A program made the translations under genes and the position numbers. The notes beneath the pieces were generated by a model that was not told where the DNA came from, ran no database searches, and saw nothing but the letters and a program-made list of their open reading frames with translations. Below are positions 7,586 through 14,715 of a stretch of DNA of 33,966 nucleotides, piece after piece. This stretch comes from Gemmatimonadales bacterium (lineage in GTDB: Bacteria; Gemmatimonadota; Gemmatimonadetes; Gemmatimonadales; GWC2-71-9): assembly GCA_025928645.1 (NCBI GenBank), contig JAICJD010000017.1:1-33966 (forward strand), written 5' to 3'. Each line of letters begins with the position of its first letter. Within the stretch, counting starts at the first letter, position 1.

Positions 7586-8053
7586 GTGAGGCGGGGCTCA
7601 CGCCGTACCGTGGCCACTATCGGATACCAAGCCGCCACCGTCGATTCCTTCCTCCGCGCGTTGCGCGAGGCCGACATCAGCCTGCTGGTGGACGTCCGCG
7701 CCGTCGCGAGCTCCCGCCGGCCGGGGTTCAGCAAGTCCCGCCTCGCGGCCAATCTCGCCGAGGCAGGCATCGGCTACGTCCACCTCCGCGCCCTGGGAAC
7801 GCCGGCCGAGGGCCGCGCGGCGGCGCGGGCCGGCCGCCACGCCCGCATGCGGGCCGTCTATTTGCGCCACCTGGCCACCCACGAGGCGCAGGCCGAGCTG
7901 TCGGAGCTGGCGGAGCTCGTGGGAGCCAACCGGTCCGTGTGTGTCCTGTGCTTCGAGGCCGATCCGGCGCACTGCCACCGCAGCATGGTGGCGGCCGCCT
8001 TGGCCGAACGCCTTCCCGTCGACGTCGTTCATCTGCACCCGTCCGAAAGCTAG
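7586..8053 (+). CDS. DUF488 family protein
   Basis: A 155-residue DUF488 protein. Marks are TIGYQAATVDSFLRALREA near the start, LLVDVRAVASSRRPGFSK, GIGYVHLRALG, and the cysteine motif CFEADPAHCHRSMVAAAL near the C-terminus. The family is widespread and uncharacterised; the Cys/His cluster suggests metal or redox chemistry (inference). GTG codons at 7586 and 7610 are both in frame; the first is used for completeness but neither has a strong ribosome site. The gap of 86 nt after the SRPBCC gene carries no obvious ORF. Confidence 0.86.
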   Translation: MRRGSRRTVATIGYQAATVDSFLRALREADISLLVDVRAVASSRRPGFSKSRLAANLAEAGIGYVHLRALGTPAEGRAAARAGRHARMRAVYLRHLATHEAQAELSELAELVGANRSVCVLCFEADPAHCHRSMVAAALAERLPVDVVHLHPSES

Positions 8054-8081
8054 GACCTCTGGCGGGGCGGCGGTCGCGCGC

Positions 8082-8088
8082 TAGCTTG
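8082..8088 (+). promoter_or_regulatory. TAnnTTG promoter-like element (TAGCTTG)
   Basis: TAGCTTG sits 8 nt upstream of the ATG of a 17-codon leader ORF and 58 nt upstream of the membrane-protein GTG. It matches the element seen before several other genes in the window and resembles the Bacteroidetes -7 box. If active, transcription would begin near 8093-8096. Confidence 0.45.
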
Positions 8089-8095
8089 ACTGCCC

Positions 8096-8149
8096 ATGCT
8101 TCGGGCATCTCACCGGCCGTGCGAGCGCCGTCGTGCGTGGGCGCCGTGA
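8096..8149 (+). CDS. Possible 17-codon leader peptide
   Basis: An ATG at 8096 opens a 17-codon frame rich in Arg and Ala, ending in TGA at 8147-8149. That stop overlaps the GTG of the following membrane-protein gene by 4 nt, the arrangement used by most real gene pairs in this window. The ATG lies at the expected start of transcription from the box at 8082. The peptide has no recognisable family; it may serve only to couple translation. It could also be chance. Confidence 0.35.
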   Translation: MLRASHRPCERRRAWAP

Positions 8150-8553
8150 AGTCTCTCGCGATCGCCTTCGCGCTGATCAGTCTCCTGTTCGCGGTGCTCG
8201 CGGCGAACGAATGGGCCGAGCCCCCAGCGGAGACGCGGGAACGCGACGGGCCCGACCGGCGTGGACGCACGGGTGGGCTCATTTTGTTCATGGTGTCGAT
8301 CTTCTCGGCGGCTGTCCTCTACGCCGGCGCGGACGTGCTGGGCTGGCCGCGGGACCGCACGCTCTGGGTGGGCATCGGCGCCATCCTGGCGCTCATGACG
8401 CTGGCCAGGCCGTGGTGGTTCTGGGAGAACTACCGGGCCCGCTGGCTGCGAGGTCTGATCGGCGACGAGCCGACGGCGGGACTCTACCTCGCCCTCGCCG
8501 CCGCGATGATGTGGGTGGGCCTGTTCACCGAGTGGACGTTCGGGCCGCGGTAG
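8146..8553 (+). CDS. Four-helix membrane protein, unknown
   Basis: A 135-residue integral membrane protein with four hydrophobic segments, roughly residues 3-22, 45-68, 75-95 and 110-130. The loop between the first two is charged (EPPAETRERDGPDRRGR). Aromatic-rich RPWWFWENYRARW follows the third segment. I do not recognise the family. GTG at 8146 is chosen because it begins directly at the first membrane segment and overlaps a short leader ORF; GTG at 8137 is also possible. It converges with the minus-strand lipoprotein gene and overlaps its 3' end by 29 nt. Confidence 0.75.
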   Translation: MKSLAIAFALISLLFAVLAANEWAEPPAETRERDGPDRRGRTGGLILFMVSIFSAAVLYAGADVLGWPRDRTLWVGIGAILALMTLARPWWFWENYRARWLRGLIGDEPTAGLYLALAAAMMWVGLFTEWTFGPR

Positions 8554-8794
8554 CGATGAGCCCCGGCGGGATCGGAGGCCTCGTCTTCGCCTCCGATGGC
8601 GCGCAGCCGAGCCGGATGCGGCCGCCATCGCCGAGCACGTACACGTCCACCCGGGAGGCCGACTGATTCTCGATCTGGACGACGGCGCCCGCGGGCGCCT
8701 CGGGAGGCGGCGCGGCCTCGGCGCGCGAACCAGGCGAGGCGCAGGCGGCGAGCAGCGCGAACAGCAGGGGCGGAAACGGACGGGACACGGTCAC
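8525..8794 (-). CDS. Small lipoprotein, possibly C-terminally altered
   Basis: An 89-residue predicted lipoprotein on the minus strand: GTG start, hydrophobic run, lipobox LAAC with Cys18. The mature part has a short beta-like stretch (VVQIENQSASRVDVYVLG, then GGRIRLG) seen in small envelope lipoproteins of this kind of genome. The last 25 residues (from about residue 64) are Pro/Arg/Thr-rich, run through an inverted repeat at 8571-8597 and overlap the converging gene, so the original protein may have been longer and in another frame. Confidence 0.6.
   Translation of the reverse strand: MTVSRPFPPLLFALLAACASPGSRAEAAPPPEAPAGAVVQIENQSASRVDVYVLGDGGRIRLGCAPSEAKTRPPIPPGLIATAARTSTR
8571..8597. terminator. 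Hairpin at a convergent gene end
   Basis: ATCGGAGGC (8571-8579) and GCCTCCGAT (8589-8597) form a perfect 9-bp stem with a 9-nt loop. It begins 18 nt after the stop of the plus-strand membrane protein, a good position for its terminator, but no T-run follows. It lies inside the 3' part of the minus-strand lipoprotein frame. Confidence 0.5.
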
Positions 8795-8804
8795 GCTCGC
8801 CAGT

Positions 8805-8811
8805 TACTTTG
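8805..8811 (+). promoter_or_regulatory. TAnnTTG promoter-like element (TACTTTG)
   Basis: TACTTTG lies in the 120-nt gap between two divergent lipoprotein genes. A TATATC follows at 8820-8825. Either could drive the plus-strand lipoprotein gene at 8915, which would then have a leader of about 100 nt. The region is noticeably more AT-rich than its surroundings. Confidence 0.35.
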
Positions 8812-8914
8812 GTGAACGGTATATCATCGAAGCACCGGGAACCGGGCGCCGGCTCGAGCGTCGCCCGGCTGAGGGCAACCGGACGACTCAGCGAACGATG
8901 ACGCAGGAAGAACG

Positions 8915-9502
8915 ATGAACCATCGCCAGCCAGTTGCCGCCCTGATGCTGCTGCTCGTCATCGGCTGCGGGGGTGACCGAGCGCGCGCGGCCGGCGAGTC
9001 CCACCCGGGCGCCGCGTCCCGCGACGGCCGGGCGGCGCCGTCCGCCGAGCCGGGCGCTACGGCCCCCGCGCCGCCATCAGCCACGATCACCGACCCGGTC
9101 GAGCTCAGCGCCACGGCCCGGGTGGCCGATGGCTCGGCGGCCTTCGCGGGCATGGGTGAATGCCACGCCACGCACGACGCGTCCATCTACGACGTGCCCG
9201 CCACGATGTGGAGCGCGCGGGTCGACGCCCCATCGGGCGAGCTGCCCTACGTCAACCTCACGCTGTGGCACCCCAAGGGCACGAGCGAGCTCCAGGTGTC
9301 GCTCGGACTGACGCTGCGCGGGCAAACTCACCGGATCGCCACGGTGAAGGGCGCGGAGCAGCATGGCTCCGCGCGGGCGCGCGTCGAGCCGACCGGTGCA
9401 GGCGGCATGCTCCGAGTGGAAGGCGTCGACGCCGAGGGACAGCCGCTCACGCTCTCGGTGCGCTGCAGCCGCTTCACCGAGCCCGTGGCGGAGGGCGGAT
9501 GA
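8915..9502 (+). CDS. Lipoprotein of unknown function
   Basis: A 195-residue predicted lipoprotein with a clean signal and lipobox VIGC (Cys18), then a 45-residue Ala/Pro/Gly-rich linker and a C-terminal beta-rich domain. Two further cysteines occur in MGECHATHD (about residue 83) and VRCSRF (about 187) and could form a disulfide. I do not recognise the domain. AGGAAG precedes the ATG at a normal distance. A 6-codon ORF at 9499-9519 links its stop to the next start. Confidence 0.8.
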   Translation: MNHRQPVAALMLLLVIGCGGDRARAAGESHPGAASRDGRAAPSAEPGATAPAPPSATITDPVELSATARVADGSAAFAGMGECHATHDASIYDVPATMWSARVDAPSGELPYVNLTLWHPKGTSELQVSLGLTLRGQTHRIATVKGAEQHGSARARVEPTGAGGMLRVEGVDAEGQPLTLSVRCSRFTEPVAEGG

Positions 9503-9519
9503 CGCCGGGCAAGCGGTGA
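9499..9519 (+). other. Six-codon bridging ORF
   Basis: ATG at 9499 overlaps the lipoprotein stop (ATGA). Six codons (MTPGKR) later, TGA at 9517-9519 overlaps the GTG start of the next gene (GTGA). The double 4-nt overlap would let ribosomes step from one gene to the other. It may be chance. Confidence 0.3.
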
Positions 9520-9827
9520 GCCCCGATTCCACCCCGCCCCCCGCGGTGCCGGATGGCGTGCCGGGCGATCCCGTCGTGCGGGTCGCGCGGCTCAAAGCCG
9601 AGTACGCTGATCAGTACCCGGGCCTCGACGCCGGCGCGTGGTACCCCGCGGCCGGACTGGCGGCGTACTACCGCGCCTGGCTCGGGCGTCATCCTGAGCG
9701 CACCGGCCCGGGCGCCCCGCTTCGCGGGCTCGACACCGCGCACTTCGAGTTCCGTGGCGGCGTCCCGCGTGGGGAGCCGTGGATACCCGGACGCTCGGCT
9801 GACGAGCGCCGCTCGCCCGAGCCCTGA
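9516..9827 (+). CDS. Small conserved-looking protein, unknown
   Basis: A 103-residue protein, Pro-rich at the start, with a well-formed central stretch RVARLKAEYADQYPGLDAGAW and later DTAHFEFRGGVPR. Aromatic and charged residues are distributed as in a folded protein, and third positions are G/C-rich. No signal or membrane segment is present. I do not recognise the family. The GTG start overlaps a six-codon ORF by 4 nt. It is followed by the DinB remnant after one base. Confidence 0.6.
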   Translation: MSPDSTPPPAVPDGVPGDPVVRVARLKAEYADQYPGLDAGAWYPAAGLAAYYRAWLGRHPERTGPGAPLRGLDTAHFEFRGGVPRGEPWIPGRSADERRSPEP

Positions 9828-9828
9828 C

Positions 9829-9933
9829 ATGGATCCTCGCGTCGCGCCGTTCGCCCGCCTCTACGACCTCAACACCAGCCTGCTCCTCAACTGCGTGGAC
9901 GGCCTCACGGACGAGGAGGGGCAATCCCTATGA
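9829..9933 (+). pseudogene. DinB family gene fragment (5' part only)
   Basis: An ATG opens a 34-residue frame beginning MDPRVAPFARLYDLNTSLLLN and continuing CVDGLTDEEGQ. This resembles the first helix of DinB/YfiT-type metal-binding proteins, which are normally about 150 residues. The frame then stops and the next gene starts inside the last codons (4-nt overlap). No DinB metal-binding histidines follow in any frame, so the 3' part seems to have been lost. It could instead be a short independent peptide. An intact DinB gene lies at 30964-31506. Confidence 0.5.
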
Positions 9934-10307
9934 CGGAGGCGGAAGCCCAGGACTTCGCGCAGCAATGGATCGCGGCCTGGAACAGTCACGATCTCGACCG
10001 CATTCTCGACCACTACACCGACGACGTGACGGTGACCTCGCCGCTGGTCGAAGTCGTGCTGGGCCCCGGCGAGGTGACGGTGCACGGGAAGGCGGCGCTC
10101 CGGGACTACTGGGGCAAGGCCCTTGGGCGCTTTCCCGATCTCCGCTTCGTCCTGTACCGCGCCTACGCGGGCGCGGGCAGCGTCGTGCTCCACTATCAGA
10201 GCGTGCAGGCCCTCGTCGGCGCCGAGTGTATGGAGCTCGATGCCGACGGCCGCGTTCGCCGGGTGCTCGCCCACTATGCCCTCGGGCCCGATCCCGCCGC
10301 CGCCTGA
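9930..10307 (+). CDS. SnoaL/NTF2-like protein
   Basis: A 125-residue NTF2-like protein. The N-terminal helix DFAQQWIAAWNSHDLDRILDHYTDDVTVTSP is the standard SnoaL-like opening, followed by the KAALRDYWGKAL helix, FPDLRF, and strands SVVLHYQSVQAL and ECMELDADGRVRRVLAHY. Such proteins are small cavity enzymes or ligand binders; the ligand is unknown. GAGGAGGGG lies at 9913-9921, a strong ribosome site for the ATG at 9930; it is also the end of the DinB fragment. Confidence 0.88.
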   Translation: MTEAEAQDFAQQWIAAWNSHDLDRILDHYTDDVTVTSPLVEVVLGPGEVTVHGKAALRDYWGKALGRFPDLRFVLYRAYAGAGSVVLHYQSVQALVGAECMELDADGRVRRVLAHYALGPDPAAA

Positions 10308-10992
10308 GCTCCTGGTCTGCGATCTCGCCGGCACCACGATCCGCGACCGCGGCGAGGTGCCGGCGGCGTTTCAGGCGGCGCTCCAGGAGGCAGGCGTGGC
10401 CGTCGAGGCCGCGGACCTCACGCGCTGGCGCGGTGCTTCGAAGCGTGAGGTGCTCGCCCGGCTGCTGACAGGGTCCGGTGACCCGGGCCGGGCCGAGGCG
10501 GTCTACGGCCGCTTCCGCGGGCTGCTGCTCGAGCGGCTCACCGCAGACGGCTCGCTGTCACTGCCCGGTGTGGCGGCGGCGCTGGAGCGGCTCAGGGCGG
10601 CGGGCGTGCGGCTGGCGGTGACGACGGGGTTCGACCGTGAGATCGTCGAGCGGGTGCGCGCCGCCGTGAGCTGGGCGCCGCTGATAGAGACCTGGATCTG
10701 CGCGGACGACGTGCCGCGGGGCCGGCCCGCGCCGGACATGATCTACCGAGCCATGGAGCACTGCGGCATGAGCGACGGCGAGCGGGTCGCGGTCGTCGGA
10801 GACACCCGTCTCGATCTCGAGGCGGCGCGAAACGCGGGGGCGCGCTGGCGCATCGGCGTGCTCACCGGCGCGCACGACCGCGCGGCCCTCGAAGACGCGC
10901 CTTCGACCCACGTGGTGGAGGCGGTGTCCGCTCTGCCCGCGCTCTGGTCGGCGCCCCCGACCGCGGGGGTCAGGCCGCCGTCTGAACGGTGA
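10276..10992 (+). CDS. Phosphonatase-like HAD hydrolase
   Basis: A 238-residue HAD-superfamily hydrolase. Motif I is DLAGTT with nucleophile D16; the usual second Asp is Ala18, as in phosphonoacetaldehyde hydrolases and their relatives. Motif II is TTG (116-118), motif III Arg150 in GRPAPD, and motif IV VGDTRLD (184-190). A helical cap occupies residues 25-95. The cap does not show an obvious catalytic Lys, so true phosphonatase activity is uncertain and phosphonatase-like hydrolase is the safer name. The ATG at 10276 lies inside the end of the SnoaL-like gene (32-nt overlap). The 3' end overlaps the OsmC gene on the other strand by 23 nt. Confidence 0.87.
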   Translation: MPSGPIPPPPELLVCDLAGTTIRDRGEVPAAFQAALQEAGVAVEAADLTRWRGASKREVLARLLTGSGDPGRAEAVYGRFRGLLLERLTADGSLSLPGVAAALERLRAAGVRLAVTTGFDREIVERVRAAVSWAPLIETWICADDVPRGRPAPDMIYRAMEHCGMSDGERVAVVGDTRLDLEAARNAGARWRIGVLTGAHDRAALEDAPSTHVVEAVSALPALWSAPPTAGVRPPSER

Positions 10993-11476
10993 CGGTCGGC
11001 GGAACGCGCAGCGTCTGCAGCACCACGCAGTAGCGCTCGGTGAGCTTCTCCAGCGTGGCGATCTGGTCGGGCGTCGCATCGCTGTCGAGGTCGAAGCGGA
11101 GCCGGATGGCGCGGAATCCGACGGGTGCGTCCTTGCTCACGCCCAGCGTCCCCCGGACGTCGAGATCGCCTTCCGCCCGCACCTGGCCCCCGCGGACGGG
11201 CAGAGCGAGCGCCACCGCCACGGCGCGAAGCGTCACGCCGGCGCACGCCACCAGCGCCTGCAGCAGCAGATCGCCGGAGCAGGCGAGCATGCCGGTACCG
11301 CCCGTCGCCGGGTGGAGGCCCGCGTCGACCAGCGCGCGTCCAGTGTCCACCCGGCAGCTGATCTCCTGGGCATCCAGCTCGCCGCTCGCCGTGAGCGTGA
11401 TGAGCGCGCGCTCGGGCGCGGTGCGGTAGGTGTCCTTCAGCGGCGCCTGCAGGGCCTTGAGCTCGTCGGACTGCAC
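10970..11476 (-). CDS. OsmC family protein
   Basis: A 168-residue OsmC/Ohr-superfamily protein, thiol-dependent peroxidases that reduce organic hydroperoxides. Likely redox cysteines are C78 (ALVACAG) and C150 (ERYCVV), with another at C66 (LACSGD); the TGGTGMLACSGDLLLQALVACAG block is typical of one OsmC subgroup. The GTG start at 11474-11476 has GGGAG just upstream on the minus strand. A longer reading to 12019 runs into the divergent gene and is rejected. It overlaps the HAD gene tail by 23 nt. Confidence 0.88.
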   Translation of the reverse strand: MQSDELKALQAPLKDTYRTAPERALITLTASGELDAQEISCRVDTGRALVDAGLHPATGGTGMLACSGDLLLQALVACAGVTLRAVAVALALPVRGGQVRAEGDLDVRGTLGVSKDAPVGFRAIRLRFDLDSDATPDQIATLEKLTERYCVVLQTLRVPPTVTVQTAA

Positions 11477-11587
11477 AGCTGACTCCCGTCGGGGGTGAGC
11501 GCGAACGGTAGACCGGGCTCGCGCAATCGCCAAGCCCGCGCCATCATGCCAGGCTCGTTCCCACGTCCACGCATCGGAGGAAAGGTG

Positions 11588-12070
11588 ATGGTGCGCTCGC
11601 TCGGGCTCGTGACGCTCGTGATCGCCGCGGCCGGTTGGCCCGCGGCCCTGGCCGCGCAGTCCTCGACCGGCGGCGTCATGCAGCTGGCGTGGCTCGCGGG
11701 CTGCTGGGAGCAGCGCACGGGCCGGCAGATCGTCGAAGAACAGTGGAACCGGCCGCGAGGCGGTCTCATGCTCGGCACCGGCCGCACGCTTCGGGGCGAC
11801 AGCCTGGTCGAGTACGAGCAGGTCCGGATCGAGGAGCGGGGCGGCCGGCTGGTGTACGCGGCGCAGCCGTCGGGGCAGGCGCCGGCGGACTTCACGGGCA
11901 TCGCGGTGTCGGATATCGCGGTCACCTTCGAGAATCCGACCCACGATTTCCCACAGCGCGTCATATACCGGCGCGCGGGCCGAGATTCCCTCGTGGCGCG
12001 GGTCGAGGGCAGCCGACACGGTACGATCCGCGGCGTGGACTTTCCCTATCGCCGCGTCACCTGTCCCTGA
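11588..12070 (+). CDS. Exported DUF6265-like protein
   Basis: A 160-residue exported protein: signal peptide with Ala-rich cleavage region (LAAQSS near residue 22). The mature domain has LAWLAGCWEQRTGRQIVEEQW, GLMLGTGRTLRGD, YEQVRIEERGGRLVYAAQP, and VTFENPTHDFPQRVIYRR, which is the pattern of DUF6265, a lipocalin-like beta barrel of unknown role. GGAGG lies at 11576-11580, 7 nt before the ATG, deciding this start over upstream ones. Confidence 0.86.
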   Translation: MVRSLGLVTLVIAAAGWPAALAAQSSTGGVMQLAWLAGCWEQRTGRQIVEEQWNRPRGGLMLGTGRTLRGDSLVEYEQVRIEERGGRLVYAAQPSGQAPADFTGIAVSDIAVTFENPTHDFPQRVIYRRAGRDSLVARVEGSRHGTIRGVDFPYRRVTCP

Positions 12071-12077
12071 CGCCGGG

Positions 12078-12536
12078 ATGGAGGCCTCGGTCCGCTACTA
12101 CGTCAAGCGGTTCGTGATCCCCGAGAGCGCGATGGACGGCCAGGGGCATGTGAACAACCTCGCCTACGTGGCCTGGATGCAGGACGTGGCGATCGAGCAT
12201 TCCGCCGCCGCGGGATGGCCCATGGAGCGCTACCGCACACTCGGCGCCGGCTGGGTCGTGCGGTCGCACTTCGTCGAGTACCTGCGTCCGGCGGTCGCGG
12301 GCCAGCGCATGGCGGTGTATACCTGGGTGCCTGAGTTCAGCCAGCGCTCGACGCCGCGGCGCTACCTGTTCGTGCGGGAGGACGATACCGCCCTGCTGGC
12401 GCGGGCCGAAACCCGCTGGGTGTTCGTCGATCTCGCCTCCGGCCGCCGCCGGGCCTTGCCCGATGAGCTGCTCGCCTCATTCACGGCCGTGCCCGACGAC
12501 GCCGAGGTGCGCCGGGCCGCGGGGCTCGAGGCATGA
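12078..12536 (+). CDS. Acyl-CoA thioesterase, hotdog fold
   Basis: A 152-residue single hotdog-domain protein of the 4-hydroxybenzoyl-CoA/acyl-CoA thioesterase group. The catalytic region is MDGQGHVNNLAYVAWMQD (residues 19-36), with D20 and the GHVNN turn that binds the thioester carbonyl; the core FVEYLRPAVAGQ and RAETRWVFVDLASGRRRALP strands follow. The acyl substrate is unknown. It starts 7 nt after the previous stop and overlaps the next gene by 4 nt. Confidence 0.9.
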   Translation: MEASVRYYVKRFVIPESAMDGQGHVNNLAYVAWMQDVAIEHSAAAGWPMERYRTLGAGWVVRSHFVEYLRPAVAGQRMAVYTWVPEFSQRSTPRRYLFVREDDTALLARAETRWVFVDLASGRRRALPDELLASFTAVPDDAEVRRAAGLEA

Positions 12537-13165
12537 GCACCGACGCCATGAGCTTCGACCTCGTCCCCGTGACGCTCGAGGGAGCGCACGTCCGCCTCGA
12601 GCCGCTCACCCTGGCGCACCTCGAGGGCCTGTGCGAGGTCGGCCTCGACCCCGAGCTCTGGCGGCTCACCGTCTCGCGACTGCACGACCGCGCCGCCATG
12701 GAGCGCTACGTCGCCGAGGCGCTCGAGGAGCAGCGGGCCGGCACGGCGCTCCCCTTCGCGACGGTCTCGCGTGCCACCGGCCGGGTCATCGGGAGCACCC
12801 GCTTCGGGAACGCCAGCCGGCCCCATCGCCGGGTCGAGATCGGCTGGACCTGGCTCGCCCGCCCCTTTCAGCGCACGGCGGCCAATACGGAGGCCAAGCT
12901 GCTCATGCTGCGCCATGCGTTCGAGGGCTGGGGGTGCATCCGGGTCGAGCTCAAGACCAGCGCGCTCAATCACCGCTCGCGCGCCGCCATCCTCAGGATC
13001 GGCGCCCGCGAGGAAGGCGTGCTCCGACACCATATGATCAACGACGACGGCACGCTGCGCGACTCCGTGTTCTTCTCGATCCTGGCGGAGGAATGGCCCG
13101 AGGCGCGCCGTCGCCTGGAAGCCAGGCTCGCGGTGCCGCGCGGCGCGGGGACGGCGTCCGCGTGA
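12533..13165 (+). CDS. GNAT acetyltransferase, RimJ/RimL type
   Basis: A 210-residue protein of the ribosomal-protein acetyltransferase-like GNAT branch. Marks are VRLEPLTLAHLEGL at the N-terminus, TGRVIGSTRFGN, VEIGWTWLARPFQRTAANTEAKLLML (the acetyl-CoA-binding region of this branch), VELKTSALNHRSRAAILRIGAREEGVLR and a C-terminal DSVFFSIL strand. The ATG overlaps the previous stop by 4 nt. It is followed in the same way by a second RimJ-type gene. Actual acceptor unknown. Confidence 0.9.
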   Translation: MSTDAMSFDLVPVTLEGAHVRLEPLTLAHLEGLCEVGLDPELWRLTVSRLHDRAAMERYVAEALEEQRAGTALPFATVSRATGRVIGSTRFGNASRPHRRVEIGWTWLARPFQRTAANTEAKLLMLRHAFEGWGCIRVELKTSALNHRSRAAILRIGAREEGVLRHHMINDDGTLRDSVFFSILAEEWPEARRRLEARLAVPRGAGTASA

Positions 13166-13743
13166 GCGCCCCGGCCGTCGGGGCCACGCTGCCCGAGCAC
13201 GCCATCGCGGAGGGCGTCAGCGTCCGTCCGCTCGACCAGCGCGACGCGGCGGAGATGTACACGGTGCTCCAGCGCAGCCGCGCGCATCTGGACCGCTGGT
13301 TGCGGTGGTCGTCGTCGCTGCGCGCGCCGGAGGAGGTGGCGGAATTCATTCGGGGCTTCGAGCACCGGCTGGCGGCCGGAGACGGCTTTCACTGCGGCAT
13401 CCGGGTCGACGGCGCCCTGGCCGGCGGGGTGGTGTGCTGGTACATCCACCGCCAGAATAGAAACGCGGAGGTCGGGTACTGGCTGGGTGCCGGCCGCACC
13501 GGCCGCGGCCTGGCCACGGGGGCCGCGCGCTGGGCCGTGGACCGGCTGTTCCGCGTGGAGGGCCTGCACCGGGTCGAGATGCAATGCGCGGTCGAGAACC
13601 GGGCCAGCCGCGCGGTCGCGGAACGCCTCGGATTCCAGGCTGAAGGCATCCGGCGCGAATCGCACTGGATCACCGACCGCTTCCTCGATCACGTCGTCTA
13701 TGGGATGCTGAATCGAGACTGGGAGACGCACGGCCATGGATGA
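13162..13743 (+). CDS. GNAT acetyltransferase, RimJ/RimL type
   Basis: A 193-residue RimJ-like GNAT protein. It shows the RPLDQRDAAEMYTVL opening, HLDRWLRW, FHCGIRVDGALAGGV, the AEVGYWLGAGRTGRGLATGAARW acetyl-CoA region, HRVEMQCAVENRASRAVAERLGF and a DHVVYGML strand, all as in RimJ/RimL. It resembles the adjacent gene in type but not in close sequence, so recent tandem duplication is unlikely. The GTG overlaps the previous stop by 4 nt; a reading from 12463 would overlap the whole previous gene and is rejected. Confidence 0.9.
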   Translation: MSAPAVGATLPEHAIAEGVSVRPLDQRDAAEMYTVLQRSRAHLDRWLRWSSSLRAPEEVAEFIRGFEHRLAAGDGFHCGIRVDGALAGGVVCWYIHRQNRNAEVGYWLGAGRTGRGLATGAARWAVDRLFRVEGLHRVEMQCAVENRASRAVAERLGFQAEGIRRESHWITDRFLDHVVYGMLNRDWETHGHG

Positions 13744-14089
13744 AAGCATGACCTCGACCACCTTCGCGCTCGACGGCTACCGGATCGTGCAATCGCTCGG
13801 CGTCGTCCGGGGTGTGACGGTGCGGTCGCGCTCGTTGTTCGGCACGATCGGCGCGAAGCTCGAGACGATGCTCGGCGGCCACATCACGATGCTCACCACG
13901 CTCTGCGACCGCGCCCGCGGCGAGGCCTTCGACATCCTGCTCGCCCACGCGCAGCACCGGGGCGCCAACGCCGTCGTGGGCATCCAGTACGACGCCACCG
14001 AGATCATGGCCGGGGTGACCGAGGTGCTGTGCTACGGGACCGCGGTCGTGGTCGAGCCGCTCGACGGCGAGGGTGAGTCGTCGCTCTAG
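13736..14089 (+). CDS. YbjQ family (UPF0145) protein
   Basis: A 117-residue YbjQ/UPF0145-type protein, small proteins proposed to bind heavy metals and to form pentameric rings. Family marks are YRIVQSLGVVRGVTVRSRS, then LCDRARGEAFDILLAHAQHRGANAVVGIQYDATEI and the final strand VLCYGTAVVV. ATG at 13736 overlaps the previous stop by 8 nt; ATG at 13748 is an alternative that would begin at MTSTTF. Confidence 0.88.
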   Translation: MDESMTSTTFALDGYRIVQSLGVVRGVTVRSRSLFGTIGAKLETMLGGHITMLTTLCDRARGEAFDILLAHAQHRGANAVVGIQYDATEIMAGVTEVLCYGTAVVVEPLDGEGESSL

Positions 14090-14177
14090 CGCGCGCGGCC
14101 GCGGCGGCCTTACATCCACTGCCTGCCAGGCCACATTTGGCCCGACCGTCAGCCCTCTTTCCGGAGCATTCTTGCCT

Positions 14178-14702
14178 ATGTCAAGCGGTCTCCTCCTGCT
14201 GCTTCGCCTGCTCCACATCGTCATCGGCGTCTTCTGGGTTGGCGCCGTCACCTTCATCGCCTTCTTCCTCATCCCGAGCGTCCGGAGCATCGGCCCCGCC
14301 GGCGGAGCCCTGATGCACCAGCTCACCCAGATCCGCCGGATGCCGGCCTGGCTCGGCGGCGCCGGCGTGCTGACCATGCTGGCCGGCCTCCTGCTCTACT
14401 GGCACGATTCGGCCGGCTTCGGGTCGGTCGAGTGGATGCGTTCGGGGCCAGGCGTCACCTTCGGCCTCGGCGCGCTGCTTGCCATCGCGGGCACAGGCTT
14501 CGGCACGGCGGTGAACGCGCCGGCGGCCCGCGAGCTCGGCGCGATCATGGCTCGGGCGCAGGCCGCGGGCGGTCCGCCGTCAGGCGATGATCTCGCAACC
14601 GTGCAGCAACTCCAGGCGCGGCTCGCCTGGGGGGCTCGCGCCTCGGCCGTCCTGCTCCTGCTCGCGGCAGCGGCCATGTCGGTCGCCCGCTACGTCGGTT
14701 AG
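14178..14702 (+). CDS. Integral membrane protein, DUF2269/CopD-like
   Basis: A 174-residue membrane protein with about four helices: residues 4-31, 55-75, 93-112 and 150-172. The first helix has RLLHIVIGVFWVGAVTF, a pattern seen in CopD/DUF2269-type membrane proteins where the His can bind haem or metal. Length fits that group. A 60-residue hydrophilic stretch lies between helices 3 and 4. The 88-nt gap upstream contains CCTTACAT but no clear promoter. Confidence 0.78.
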   Translation: MSSGLLLLLRLLHIVIGVFWVGAVTFIAFFLIPSVRSIGPAGGALMHQLTQIRRMPAWLGGAGVLTMLAGLLLYWHDSAGFGSVEWMRSGPGVTFGLGALLAIAGTGFGTAVNAPAARELGAIMARAQAAGGPPSGDDLATVQQLQARLAWGARASAVLLLLAAAAMSVARYVG

Positions 14703-14715
14703 GCCGGACGACTCC

